A stretch of DNA of 5,264 nt from Aminipila sp047974845 (GTDB lineage Bacteria > Bacillota > Clostridia > Peptostreptococcales > Anaerovoracaceae). Below are positions 1-5,264 of this stretch, piece after piece; the stretch's first letter is position 1, and each line of letters starts with the position of its first letter. Position numbers and translations under genes: made by a program. A model generated the notes under the pieces. That model was not told where the DNA came from and did not search any database. It saw nothing but the letters and a program-made list of their open reading frames with translations. The stretch spans positions 1 to 5,264 of the forward strand of contig JBKECQ010000120.1 in the NCBI GenBank assembly GCA_047974845.1, in the 5' to 3' direction.

Positions 1-1
1 A

Positions 2-49
2 TACCACCTTAAAGGACAAACTAAATTAATAAGAGTAGAAGGAGAATAA
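2..49 (+). CDS. C-terminal end of an upstream gene (partial, product unknown)
   Basis: Frame 2 is open from the window edge and ends at TAA 47-49, one base before the ATG at 51. The visible peptide is YHLKGQTKLIRVEGE. The other two forward frames hit stops inside this stretch. A stop placed 1 nt before the next start, with the next gene's ribosome binding site inside the coding sequence, is typical of tightly packed operons. That is why I call it coding rather than leader. Fifteen residues are too few to identify a family. If the call is right, the operon starts to the left of the window. Confidence 0.5.
   Translation, partial: YHLKGQTKLIRVEGE
39..44 (+). promoter_or_regulatory. Ribosome binding site of the 85-aa gene
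   Basis: AAGGAG lies 6 nt before ATG 51, close to ideal spacing. It decides the start at 51 over the in-frame ATG at 69, which has no purine-rich site before it. It overlaps the predicted last codons of the upstream gene, so translation of the two may be coupled. Confidence 0.8.
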
Positions 50-50
50 A

Positions 51-308
51 ATGTCAAAAGGAAATAAGATGATTAAAGAAATGCTACATAATTATTCGTT
101 TTCATATGGTGAAGATTTTTCGAGTCAAAGAAATCTTTATTATGATATATTAGCTAAAGCTCAAGAAAATATTCAAGCTAACTTAGAAAGCAATACATCT
201 AAAGGAGTAGAAATATTAAAGATTCAAGTAGAGGATTTAAAAAAGCAAAATAATCGTGTTGCAGATGTACTTGAGGATGTAGAAGCAATAACAAAATATG
301 AGGTATAA
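51..308 (+). CDS. Small helical coiled-coil protein, function unknown
   Basis: This is an 85-aa soluble protein with no signal peptide, membrane segment or cysteine. Residues 1-24 are mixed and aromatic (NYSFSYGEDF at 14-23). Residues 26-47 look helical. Residues 53-77 form a regular heptad pattern: Val53, Val60, Asn67 and Leu74 at a positions, and Leu56, Leu63, Val70 and Val77 at d positions. A single Asn at a core a position is common in parallel dimeric coiled coils, so I infer a dimer or a heteromeric coiled-coil contact. Its size and first place in the group recall the small helical partner proteins encoded before type VIIb (LXG) toxins. However, I see no W-x-G turn, no LXG gene and no secretion gene, so that link is only a possibility. 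The protein may be an adaptor for the 402-aa product encoded 10 nt downstream. Confidence 0.85.
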   Translation: MSKGNKMIKEMLHNYSFSYGEDFSSQRNLYYDILAKAQENIQANLESNTSKGVEILKIQVEDLKKQNNRVADVLEDVEAITKYEV

Positions 309-314
309 AAGGAG
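308..314 (+). promoter_or_regulatory. Ribosome binding site that sets the start of the 402-aa gene
   Basis: AAAGGAG ends 4 nt before ATG 319. An in-frame ATG at 298, inside the end of the preceding gene, would add seven mostly basic residues, but it has no purine-rich site before it. The start at 319 is therefore preferred. The site begins at the last base of the preceding stop codon. Confidence 0.8.
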
Positions 315-318
315 AAAA

Positions 319-1527
319 ATGGCAGTAAAAAATGGATATGAGAATTCTAATTCAACCCCCGAATCAAATTTACAAATAACTGATGGCCAACTAAATGGAA
401 TAGATGTTAGGATTCAAAATCCTAACTTTCCATATGGTGATGTTGAGGATACTGAAGCAGTAGTAGGTGATTGGTTAGATACAAATTTCCCGGAAATCAG
501 TCAAGATGAATTAAGTGAAGCAGGAATAGATATCACATATACTCCTGGAGGTACAGACTACTATTTATATGGAAAAAAAGTGAGTAAAGAAGAATTTCAA
601 AATGAGCTGGATTCATGCAGTAGTAGTGATTCAGTTGTAACAAGTGGAAATCAAACAAAAATTATTCATACTGCTGGAAATGAACAAAACGATACCATAA
701 CAAATACGGAAGTTGGATACAGCCAGCAATCACCAGGAGTGATTAAAGTTAGTGTAACGAATTTAGATCAATTAAAGGGAATTGATGAAGAGGGGAACAT
801 AACAAAATCTACAGCTGATAATCTAAATCAAATAACAGGTTCAGATGTATTTACTGCAGGAAGTAGTGTATATGATGCAATGGATACCTTAAAAAAAGAC
901 ATAGGAATAAAGCGTACGACAGCAATAGGATTAATTTTTATATCTGCATTTGAAGAGGATATTACCACTAAAGCAGGTTTAGTGGGAAAACTGGATGCAA
1001 ATGATAGTAAAACACTAAATGCAGTAAACGATTTAGCAAAAGCAACTACAGTTGTTGGAGGGATTGCTAAAGTCCTATCATATGTTAGCGTTATTGCTTT
1101 AGGAGAGGAATATGCTACTACAAAGGTAATAAAAGGATTAGCTAATACCCCCCTTGTTTCAGTTTTAATCGACTTAATTATTGATGATCGAGATGAAGAA
1201 TTTAGAGTTGAAAGTGAAGGAGAGGATTTAGTAATTTATTCTACTCAAGAGAATAGAAAAGGGCAATCTATATTTGGTAATTATACTATCCATCTGGATT
1301 ATGAGGAACCAGAAAAATTATATAACAATATAGTGAGTTATATAGAAAGTTCAAAGTGCCACCTTGTAAACAAAATGGTTACGTTAAAAGATGTTACAAG
1401 AAAAGATATAATAGCAAAAGTAAGAGCAGATATTATCCTTTTAGCTCAGACGGGAGTGACCGAGTCAAATACTAAAGCATTATCTGAAATAATGAATATT
1501 GATCATGTGAGTTTTGACTCTGACTAA
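319..1527 (+). CDS. Acidic 402-aa protein with hydrophobic central region, function unknown
   Basis: I do not recognise this family. From ATG 319 it has 402 residues, no signal peptide and an acidic composition. Residues 1-135 are polar, rich in Asn, Asp, Ser and Thr. They contain YYLYGKKVSKEEF at 81-93, a short G-K-x-V-S-K-E-E-F pattern that also occurs in unrelated bacterial proteins. The middle carries hydrophobic stretches at about 200-211, 243-261 (rich in Val, Gly and Ala) and 273-288 (LVSVLIDLII at 279-288), flanked by acidic runs such as DDRDEE at 289-294. The last two could form a membrane-associated helical hairpin, but they are short and this is inference. Residues 295-402 look like a mixed alpha/beta domain. 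There are two cysteines, at 100 and 347. The gene ends at TAA 1525-1527. The following 207-aa frame is in the same phase, so the original product may have been about 615 residues. It follows the coiled-coil gene by 10 nt and is probably co-transcribed with it. Confidence 0.85.
   Translation: MAVKNGYENSNSTPESNLQITDGQLNGIDVRIQNPNFPYGDVEDTEAVVGDWLDTNFPEISQDELSEAGIDITYTPGGTDYYLYGKKVSKEEFQNELDSCSSSDSVVTSGNQTKIIHTAGNEQNDTITNTEVGYSQQSPGVIKVSVTNLDQLKGIDEEGNITKSTADNLNQITGSDVFTAGSSVYDAMDTLKKDIGIKRTTAIGLIFISAFEEDITTKAGLVGKLDANDSKTLNAVNDLAKATTVVGGIAKVLSYVSVIALGEEYATTKVIKGLANTPLVSVLIDLIIDDRDEEFRVESEGEDLVIYSTQENRKGQSIFGNYTIHLDYEEPEKLYNNIVSYIESSKCHLVNKMVTLKDVTRKDIIAKVRADIILLAQTGVTESNTKALSEIMNIDHVSFDSD
406..426. 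repeat. Perfect 9-bp inverted repeat inside the 402-aa gene
   Basis: GTTAGGATT (406-414), loop CAA (415-417), then AATCCTAAC (418-426). The stem is perfect with a 3-nt loop and starts 87 nt into the gene. The T run after it is only three bases long (TTTCC), so it is not an intrinsic terminator. It encodes V-R-I-Q-N-P-N. It could fold in the mRNA or be chance; a perfect repeat of this size is only mildly unexpected in 5 kb. Confidence 0.6.
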
Positions 1528-1545
1528 ATTTGCTTTGTAGATAAT
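1525..1545 (+). other. In-frame TAA junction joining the 402-aa and 207-aa frames
   Basis: The TAA at 1525-1527 is followed in the same frame by ATT TGC TTT GTA GAT AAT and then ATG 1546. Reading through the stop gives one open frame from 319 to 2169. No Shine-Dalgarno-like sequence lies between the stop and ATG 1546; the closest match is the weak GTAGAT. The other four starts in the window all have purine-rich sites. A nonsense change, a base-call error, reinitiation or readthrough are all possible. A TAA followed by A is not a favoured readthrough context. Confidence 0.6.
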
Positions 1546-2169
1546 ATGTTTTCAAAGTTTAACCCAGATAATGATGAAAAAAAATATAAATATAGTGTTA
1601 AAAGAAAATTAAATCTATCAACAATGACATATACTATCAAACGAAGTAAAGTGGATAAAAGTGAATATGTTGAAGAGATAAATGAACTGAATACTGCGTA
1701 TACTGGAAAGATTGATTTAGAGAGCACACTTGTATATCAAAGTGTCCAAATGCCACCGCAAAGTATTGACTCAATAAATTCAAACTTTGTAAAGAGCTAT
1801 TATAAGAAATATGCAGATGAAGAAGAAGGGGGAGCAACAAATATTCAAAAGTCAATTGATGATGTATGTGCAGATGACTGTGTTCATACAGGTGAGGTAG
1901 ACCTTTGGAGTGGAATACAATGGGGTGATACTGAAGAAAGTTCGGATTTTTTTAATACAAACTTAAATATTGATACAGATGAAGCACAAAAAAATAAGAG
2001 TAATTTTATGTCCCCCAAAAGAATAGAACTAGCAATAAGCATGGTAGAAGGAGTTTATAATATTTATTTAACTAGATTGTTGAAAAATATTGATATAGCG
2101 GATAGAACAAATCAAACAGAACAAGAAATAATTTCGGAATGGGATAAAGCATTAGGGAAGAAGGGCTAA
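1546..2169 (+). CDS. 207-aa charged protein, or separated C-terminal part of the preceding gene
   Basis: I do not recognise this family. The product is soluble with no signal peptide. It is Lys-rich at residues 12-38 and acidic from about 90 onward (DEEE at 91-94). It contains C108-A-D-D-C112-V-H114, the only two cysteines, followed by W121-S-G-I-Q-W126. Residues 158-207 look helical. ATG 1546 is the first Met, but it lacks a ribosome binding site, and neither Met27 nor Met69 has one. The frame equals that of the 402-aa gene, with only TAA and six codons between them. It may therefore be translated by reinitiation, or be the C-terminal domain of a split ~615-aa protein. Codon choice resembles its neighbours, so the frame is genuinely coding. 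Its TAA at 2167-2169 is 2 nt before the next ATG, so coupling with the membrane protein gene is likely. Confidence 0.7.
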   Translation: MFSKFNPDNDEKKYKYSVKRKLNLSTMTYTIKRSKVDKSEYVEEINELNTAYTGKIDLESTLVYQSVQMPPQSIDSINSNFVKSYYKKYADEEEGGATNIQKSIDDVCADDCVHTGEVDLWSGIQWGDTEESSDFFNTNLNIDTDEAQKNKSNFMSPKRIELAISMVEGVYNIYLTRLLKNIDIADRTNQTEQEIISEWDKALGKKG

Positions 2170-2171
2170 TA

Positions 2172-3734
2172 ATGATATTTTATATTTATAAGTTTATATC
2201 AATTATAATCGCAACAATAACTTGTATTTTTTCATGGAAAGTTACACACTATTTTATAAAAGAGATAGATAAGTTTCATTATGTAAAGGGCTATGTGGAT
2301 AGTTTAAAATTTCCGAAAAAAATTACGTATTACATATCTCAAATATTAATATTTTGTGGTTTAGCAATTGTTCCCATATTTATAATAGGACAAGGGATGA
2401 GAAACGAAAGGATGAAAAAAAGTGATAGGTTACTAGCGTATAATCTATACATTGCACCTTTAATAGGAATTGGGGGTTATGGCTTGCTAATATATCTTAG
2501 TATGCTACTAGCTGATTATTATGACTTAGCAATCCTTTCAAGAACATTAAATCTTTTAGGTGTCTACATGGCCTTTTTCTTAGTTCCTTACTACGTGATA
2601 TTAGGGATTAAAAGGTTGTATAGGCTTAATCGAAACGATACTATTCAAATTACTAAATTAGGTTACAAGAAAGAAAATGGTATTAAGAAGAAGGATTACT
2701 TACAAAAATTATTTAGTGAGAAGTTAGAATCAGAAACTGAAGAAGAATTTGAAATTAGACGAAAAGAAATTAGTAGAAATTGGCATTATATATATGCAAG
2801 TGAAGAAGAATGGCAAGAATCAGAAGAAGTTAAAAATAACTTTACACGCATACAACCACTATTTATAAAATTAGTATTAATATATGTAATTATAAATTTT
2901 GTAGTTTTAGTTTTAAATTATGAAATATTAGGAAGTGAATTAGTAAGTATTGAAGTTTATAATAAATATATATACCAAGGAGTAAAATTTGTATATGTAA
3001 CAGAAGCAGTAATACTAATGATGTTCTTGATTAACTATTGGCTAGGAAGACCATTTAAAGATGGAGACAAATATTTAAAAAACAATATACTGTCAAAAAC
3101 TAATATAGTCGCCCTAATACCACTATATGTGATTATGATTATAGGAATACAAATGTTTACTATTTCAAGCAGTCCAGTAAGGGAAGATGGAACTATTGGG
3201 GTGCTTGTAGATAGTGAATGGAAGGATATCAAAGCGGATGAAAAAGGTATAAACTTTATTAAATCAAATTACATAGAAAGGGTAAGGCATCAGCGTGACT
3301 ATGAATCGTTTACTCCTTATGAGAAAACATTAAATATGATGAAACATCCTAAGAAATTTGAAAAAGCTATACAAAAAGTTGGACAAGATAGGGTTGACTC
3401 TTTTGGAAACATTATATTCCAATCAGATAACGCTTTAGATAAGAGTGAAAAATATATTTCTATATATGAAAGTAATTACGAAATAAATTTTGAGGATGCA
3501 ATTTTAGAATCTGACTATACACATAGTGTAGATATTTATTTTGGAAGAGGTGAACCTGAGATTTGTCCAGATGATATAGATACATATGATGCATTTGACT
3601 ATAATAATGAAAATATTTGTGCATTAGAGCAAGACATGATTGATGCAGTTGAGAGTTTATATACAGAGGTGTTTGATGACAAAATGTTAGGGATTAAGAG
3701 TGATTATGTTGGGAAGGAAGAAGAGGAGTTTTAG
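2172..3734 (+). CDS. Seven-segment membrane protein with C-terminal ectodomain (first paralogue)
   Basis: I do not recognise this family. The 520-aa product has hydrophobic segments at about 5-23, 54-74, 90-113, 125-147, 229-249, 270-292 and 312-332. Between segments 4 and 5 is an ~80-residue charged loop, probably cytoplasmic, that starts after LYRLNR (149-154) and contains YASEEEW (208-214). After segment 7 comes an acidic domain of about 188 residues, predicted to be outside the membrane. Its only cysteines, 465 and 483, could form a disulfide. The predicted topology is N-out, though the Lys-rich loop between segments 1 and 2 makes this uncertain. AGAAGGG lies 6 nt before ATG 2172. The C-terminus reads GKEEEEF and stops at TAG; a different frame then stays open to 3841, so the natural C-terminus may be about 38 residues longer. 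It resembles the gene starting at 3843 in architecture and motifs. A channel, transporter or signalling role cannot be chosen from the sequence. Confidence 0.85.
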   Translation: MIFYIYKFISIIIATITCIFSWKVTHYFIKEIDKFHYVKGYVDSLKFPKKITYYISQILIFCGLAIVPIFIIGQGMRNERMKKSDRLLAYNLYIAPLIGIGGYGLLIYLSMLLADYYDLAILSRTLNLLGVYMAFFLVPYYVILGIKRLYRLNRNDTIQITKLGYKKENGIKKKDYLQKLFSEKLESETEEEFEIRRKEISRNWHYIYASEEEWQESEEVKNNFTRIQPLFIKLVLIYVIINFVVLVLNYEILGSELVSIEVYNKYIYQGVKFVYVTEAVILMMFLINYWLGRPFKDGDKYLKNNILSKTNIVALIPLYVIMIIGIQMFTISSSPVREDGTIGVLVDSEWKDIKADEKGINFIKSNYIERVRHQRDYESFTPYEKTLNMMKHPKKFEKAIQKVGQDRVDSFGNIIFQSDNALDKSEKYISIYESNYEINFEDAILESDYTHSVDIYFGRGEPEICPDDIDTYDAFDYNNENICALEQDMIDAVESLYTEVFDDKMLGIKSDYVGKEEEEF

Positions 3735-3786
3735 AAAAAACTTTAATACTTGGTGGATGGCATAGCGATTTTATTCAAAAAATGCA

Positions 3787-3814
3787 AGCTGAAGATAAAA
3801 GTTTATCTGCAGCT
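3787..3814. repeat. Near-perfect hairpin between the two membrane protein genes
   Basis: The left arm is AGCTG (3787-3791), A, AGATAAA (3793-3799). The loop is AG. The right arm is TTTATCT (3802-3808), G, CAGCT (3810-3814). Twelve of thirteen positions pair, with a single A·G mismatch; the innermost A-T pair would open to give a 4-nt loop. No T run follows, so it is not an intrinsic terminator. It ends 19 nt before the AGGAG of the next gene. It could affect mRNA stability or processing between the two genes, bind a protein as DNA, or be incidental. Confidence 0.65.
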
Positions 3815-3833
3815 ATAGCCGGTAGTTGTTGGA

Positions 3834-3838
3834 AGGAG
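3834..3838 (+). promoter_or_regulatory. Ribosome binding site of the second membrane protein gene
   Basis: AGGAG lies within GGAAGGAG and ends 4 nt before ATG 3843, slightly close. It sets this start over the ATG at 3850, which is out of frame and reaches a stop after eleven codons. It sits in the last codons of the open frame that ends at 3841, which would couple the two. Confidence 0.75.
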
Positions 3839-3842
3839 TAGA

Positions 3843-5264
3843 ATGTTTTATGTTGAGTTATTTAAAGTTGCCACAATTGGTGTGATATATATAGTTTTAG
3901 TAAACTTATTTATTTACAATATTGTTATTGAGTATGATAAATCTGTGAAGATAAAGAATTATAAGACCAAAAAAGGTTTTTTCCCACGACTGGCAAGGTA
4001 TTTATTGTCACTGTCCTATATACTATTCTTTATTGGGTTTCCGTTATTTACACTATACTATTTTCTAAAAGATCATGATGTAGTATTCGGAAAAGCTTTG
4101 GAAGTTTGGTATAAACAAACTGTAGGGCAAATTTTAGTTGTAGGAGGTGTAATTGTACTTTCTGCAGGAGCAGCATATTTTGCTGTATACTCCTTTGATG
4201 CATTTAAGTTTCTCCCATTTTTCTATTTTTTTGGAGCGATAGTTCTTTTCTTCTCAGCAGTATTTTTTGCAATATTATTTCTTAAACAAATAATCAATTT
4301 ATACAAAGCGCATAGAACTAGTTTCAATGTAATGTCAAAACAATATCAAGGTATGTCTACAAAGGAAAAATGGACAAAAATTGCAGAAGATAATGATGTG
4401 AAGCAATTTGATTCAAAATATTGTGTTATATATGAAAGTGAGGAAGAGTGGAAGAATTCGGTAGAAACTAAAAAGACATATGGACAATTTTATAAAATAC
4501 TCCAAGTTTATAGTCCAATTTGGATATTATGTATTAACATCTTATTTGCGATATTCTACTTTGATATAATTCCAGCAAAAATCTTTTCTGGAACAGCTCC
4601 AGTTGAGATTATGGATACATACAATTCAATGGTTATATGGTATTTTATATGGGGAATTTTATATAGTGGATGTCTTATGTTTTACGGTGGATTAACATAT
4701 TTATTTAATCCTAATATTGCAGTTAAGAAAAAGTGTAGTAAAAAAGAAACAAAAGACGTAAAGTTTTATCAAATCCTATTTACAGCGTTACTAATCTTTT
4801 TAATGAGTGTATCTAGTATTTTGTACTATAGGATATATACGATGCCTTATGTACATACAGACGAAATGCTAATTGAATTTGACGACTACAAAGAACTTGT
4901 AAATGAGACTCTAAAAAGGAGAGATCAATATCAGGATTATAGTTTCTTCCAACAAGTTCAATATTTAACATCAAATCCAAGAGGAATAAGTTCAAAAATA
5001 GAACAAGAAGGTTATAAAGAGTCTGATGTATTCGATTTTGCATATGATATAGCAATAGTTGGTTTGGATGATGAAATGTCTATAGATGAAGCAATAGAAG
5101 ATGGAAAGGAAAAAGGATATGTGTGTCAATTAACTAGTTGCAAATTCAGTATTCCATTATTAGATGACAAATTTAGTCATATAGTAATAACCCAAGAGTA
5201 TATTGTAGTTTATTATAATGAGATTACTAAAACACCAATTGGTATATCAATAAATGATTATACT
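3843..5264 (+). CDS. Seven-segment membrane protein with C-terminal ectodomain (second paralogue, 3' partial)
   Basis: The frame is open from ATG 3843 to the window edge, giving 474 residues with no stop; the C-terminus is missing. I do not recognise the family. Membrane segments lie at about 8-28, 52-74, 95-117, 122-148, 220-241, 263-286 and 308-328. A charged loop (about 155-219) follows LYKAHR (153-158) and contains YESEEEW (197-203). A domain predicted to be outside the membrane starts near 329 and carries only two cysteines, 428 and 433. All of this parallels the 520-aa protein. Alignable ectodomain pieces include 363-390 here with 377-404 there (ungapped; shared Tyr, Pro, Ile and Gly), and EMSIDEAIED (411-420) with EINFEDAILE (437-446). 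Overall identity looks low, so the duplication is old. Being tandem and probably co-expressed, the two may form a heteromer. The function is unknown. Confidence 0.85.
   Translation, partial: MFYVELFKVATIGVIYIVLVNLFIYNIVIEYDKSVKIKNYKTKKGFFPRLARYLLSLSYILFFIGFPLFTLYYFLKDHDVVFGKALEVWYKQTVGQILVVGGVIVLSAGAAYFAVYSFDAFKFLPFFYFFGAIVLFFSAVFFAILFLKQIINLYKAHRTSFNVMSKQYQGMSTKEKWTKIAEDNDVKQFDSKYCVIYESEEEWKNSVETKKTYGQFYKILQVYSPIWILCINILFAIFYFDIIPAKIFSGTAPVEIMDTYNSMVIWYFIWGILYSGCLMFYGGLTYLFNPNIAVKKKCSKKETKDVKFYQILFTALLIFLMSVSSILYYRIYTMPYVHTDEMLIEFDDYKELVNETLKRRDQYQDYSFFQQVQYLTSNPRGISSKIEQEGYKESDVFDFAYDIAIVGLDDEMSIDEAIEDGKEKGYVCQLTSCKFSIPLLDDKFSHIVITQEYIVVYYNEITKTPIGISINDYT

Larger units (their letters stand above)
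3704..3841 (+). other. Open frame after the first membrane protein: likely frame-shifted C-terminal tail
   Basis: Frame 2 is open from 3704 (after TGA 3701-3703) to TAG 3839-3841, overlapping the end of the 520-aa gene. The part beyond that gene reads LEKTLILGGW, then HSDFIQKMQAEDKSLSAAIA, then GSCWKE. Third codon positions are nearly all A or T, as in the neighbouring genes. The stop lies 1 nt before ATG 3843, the spacing seen at other junctions here. No usable start exists; the only ATG (3782) would give 19 residues and has no ribosome binding site. The best reading is that the membrane protein once continued, or sometimes continues, in this frame. The switch would fall between 3704 and 3731, where there is an 18-nt purine run (3711-3728). 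Alternatives are a base-call indel, decay, or a chance open frame in a 108-nt spacer. Confidence 0.5.

Noticed and set aside
51..308. WXG100/Esx-type secretion substrate
   Set aside because: The size is similar, but there is no W-x-G turn between two helices, no convincing C-terminal secretion motif and no secretion gene in the window.
298..318. Upstream ATG at 298 as start of the acidic protein gene
   Set aside because: No ribosome binding site precedes it and it overlaps the previous gene; AAAGGAG at 308-314 points to ATG 319.
1524..1855. Two antisense open frames (67 and 72 codons) opposite the 207-aa gene
   Set aside because: They lie fully opposite a better-supported gene and overlap each other; low-complexity hydrophobic translations typical of shadows of A+T-rich coding sequence.
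3035..3232. Antisense 65-codon frame
   Set aside because: It lies inside the first membrane protein gene on the opposite strand; a shadow without support.
3735..3741. A-AAA-AAC slippery heptamer after the first membrane protein gene
   Set aside because: It lies downstream of the TAG at 3732-3734 and its phase would move ribosomes from frame 1 to frame 0, not from the gene's frame to the open tail.
3732..3746. Readthrough of the TAG ending the 520-aa gene
   Set aside because: The same frame reaches TAA after three codons (AAA AAA CTT TAA), so readthrough would add almost nothing.
3782..3841. Separate 19-codon small gene starting at ATG 3782
   Set aside because: No ribosome binding site precedes it, and the frame is open well upstream of this ATG, which fits a tail better than a separate gene.
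3787..3841. Intrinsic terminator after the first membrane protein gene
   Set aside because: The hairpin is A+T-rich in its upper stem and is followed by mixed sequence rather than a T run.
4813..5055. Antisense 80-codon frame
   Set aside because: It lies opposite the second membrane protein gene, whose frame shows motifs shared with its paralogue.
5234..5243. 10-bp palindrome ACCAATTGGT
   Set aside because: Several palindromes of this length are expected by chance in 5 kb, and it lies inside coding sequence.

Overview
The window is A+T-rich and all of its genes lie on the + strand. Most starts carry AAGGAG-type ribosome binding sites, TGG is the only Trp codon used, and TAA/TAG serve as stops. 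This fits a low-G+C Bacillota (Firmicutes) genome, but no gene here fixes the genus. No RNA gene, CRISPR array, transposase, integrase or intrinsic terminator is visible. The spacing (1 to 19 nt between most reading frames) suggests one transcription unit that enters from the left and leaves on the right.

Layout: (a) 2-49, the last 15 codons of an upstream gene. (b) 51-308, an 85-aa helical protein with a clear C-terminal coiled coil. (c) 319-1527, a 402-aa acidic protein with a hydrophobic central region and no signal peptide. (d) 1546-2169, a 207-aa charged protein that lies in the same frame as (c), separated from it only by TAA plus six codons, and has no ribosome binding site of its own. 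(e) 2172-3734, a 520-aa protein with seven predicted membrane segments and a C-terminal domain predicted to lie outside the membrane. (f) 3735-3842, a gap holding a 28-nt near-perfect hairpin and an open frame that ends 1 nt before the next start. (g) 3843 to the window end, a second seven-segment membrane protein, open at the edge, with the same architecture as (e).

I recognise none of these families, and I assign no biochemical function. The two large membrane proteins appear to be diverged tandem paralogues. They share a 4 + 3 layout of membrane segments around a charged loop with a Y-x-S-E-E-E-W motif. They also share alignable stretches and a single pair of cysteines in the C-terminal domain. 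The inferred picture is an uncharacterised envelope-associated operon: a small coiled-coil protein, one or two soluble acidic partners, and a pair of related membrane proteins that may form a heteromer.

Two places look broken or recoded: the in-frame TAA between (c) and (d), and the frame change after the end of (e). Each could be sequence error, gene decay, or real biology. They are the most useful points to check.
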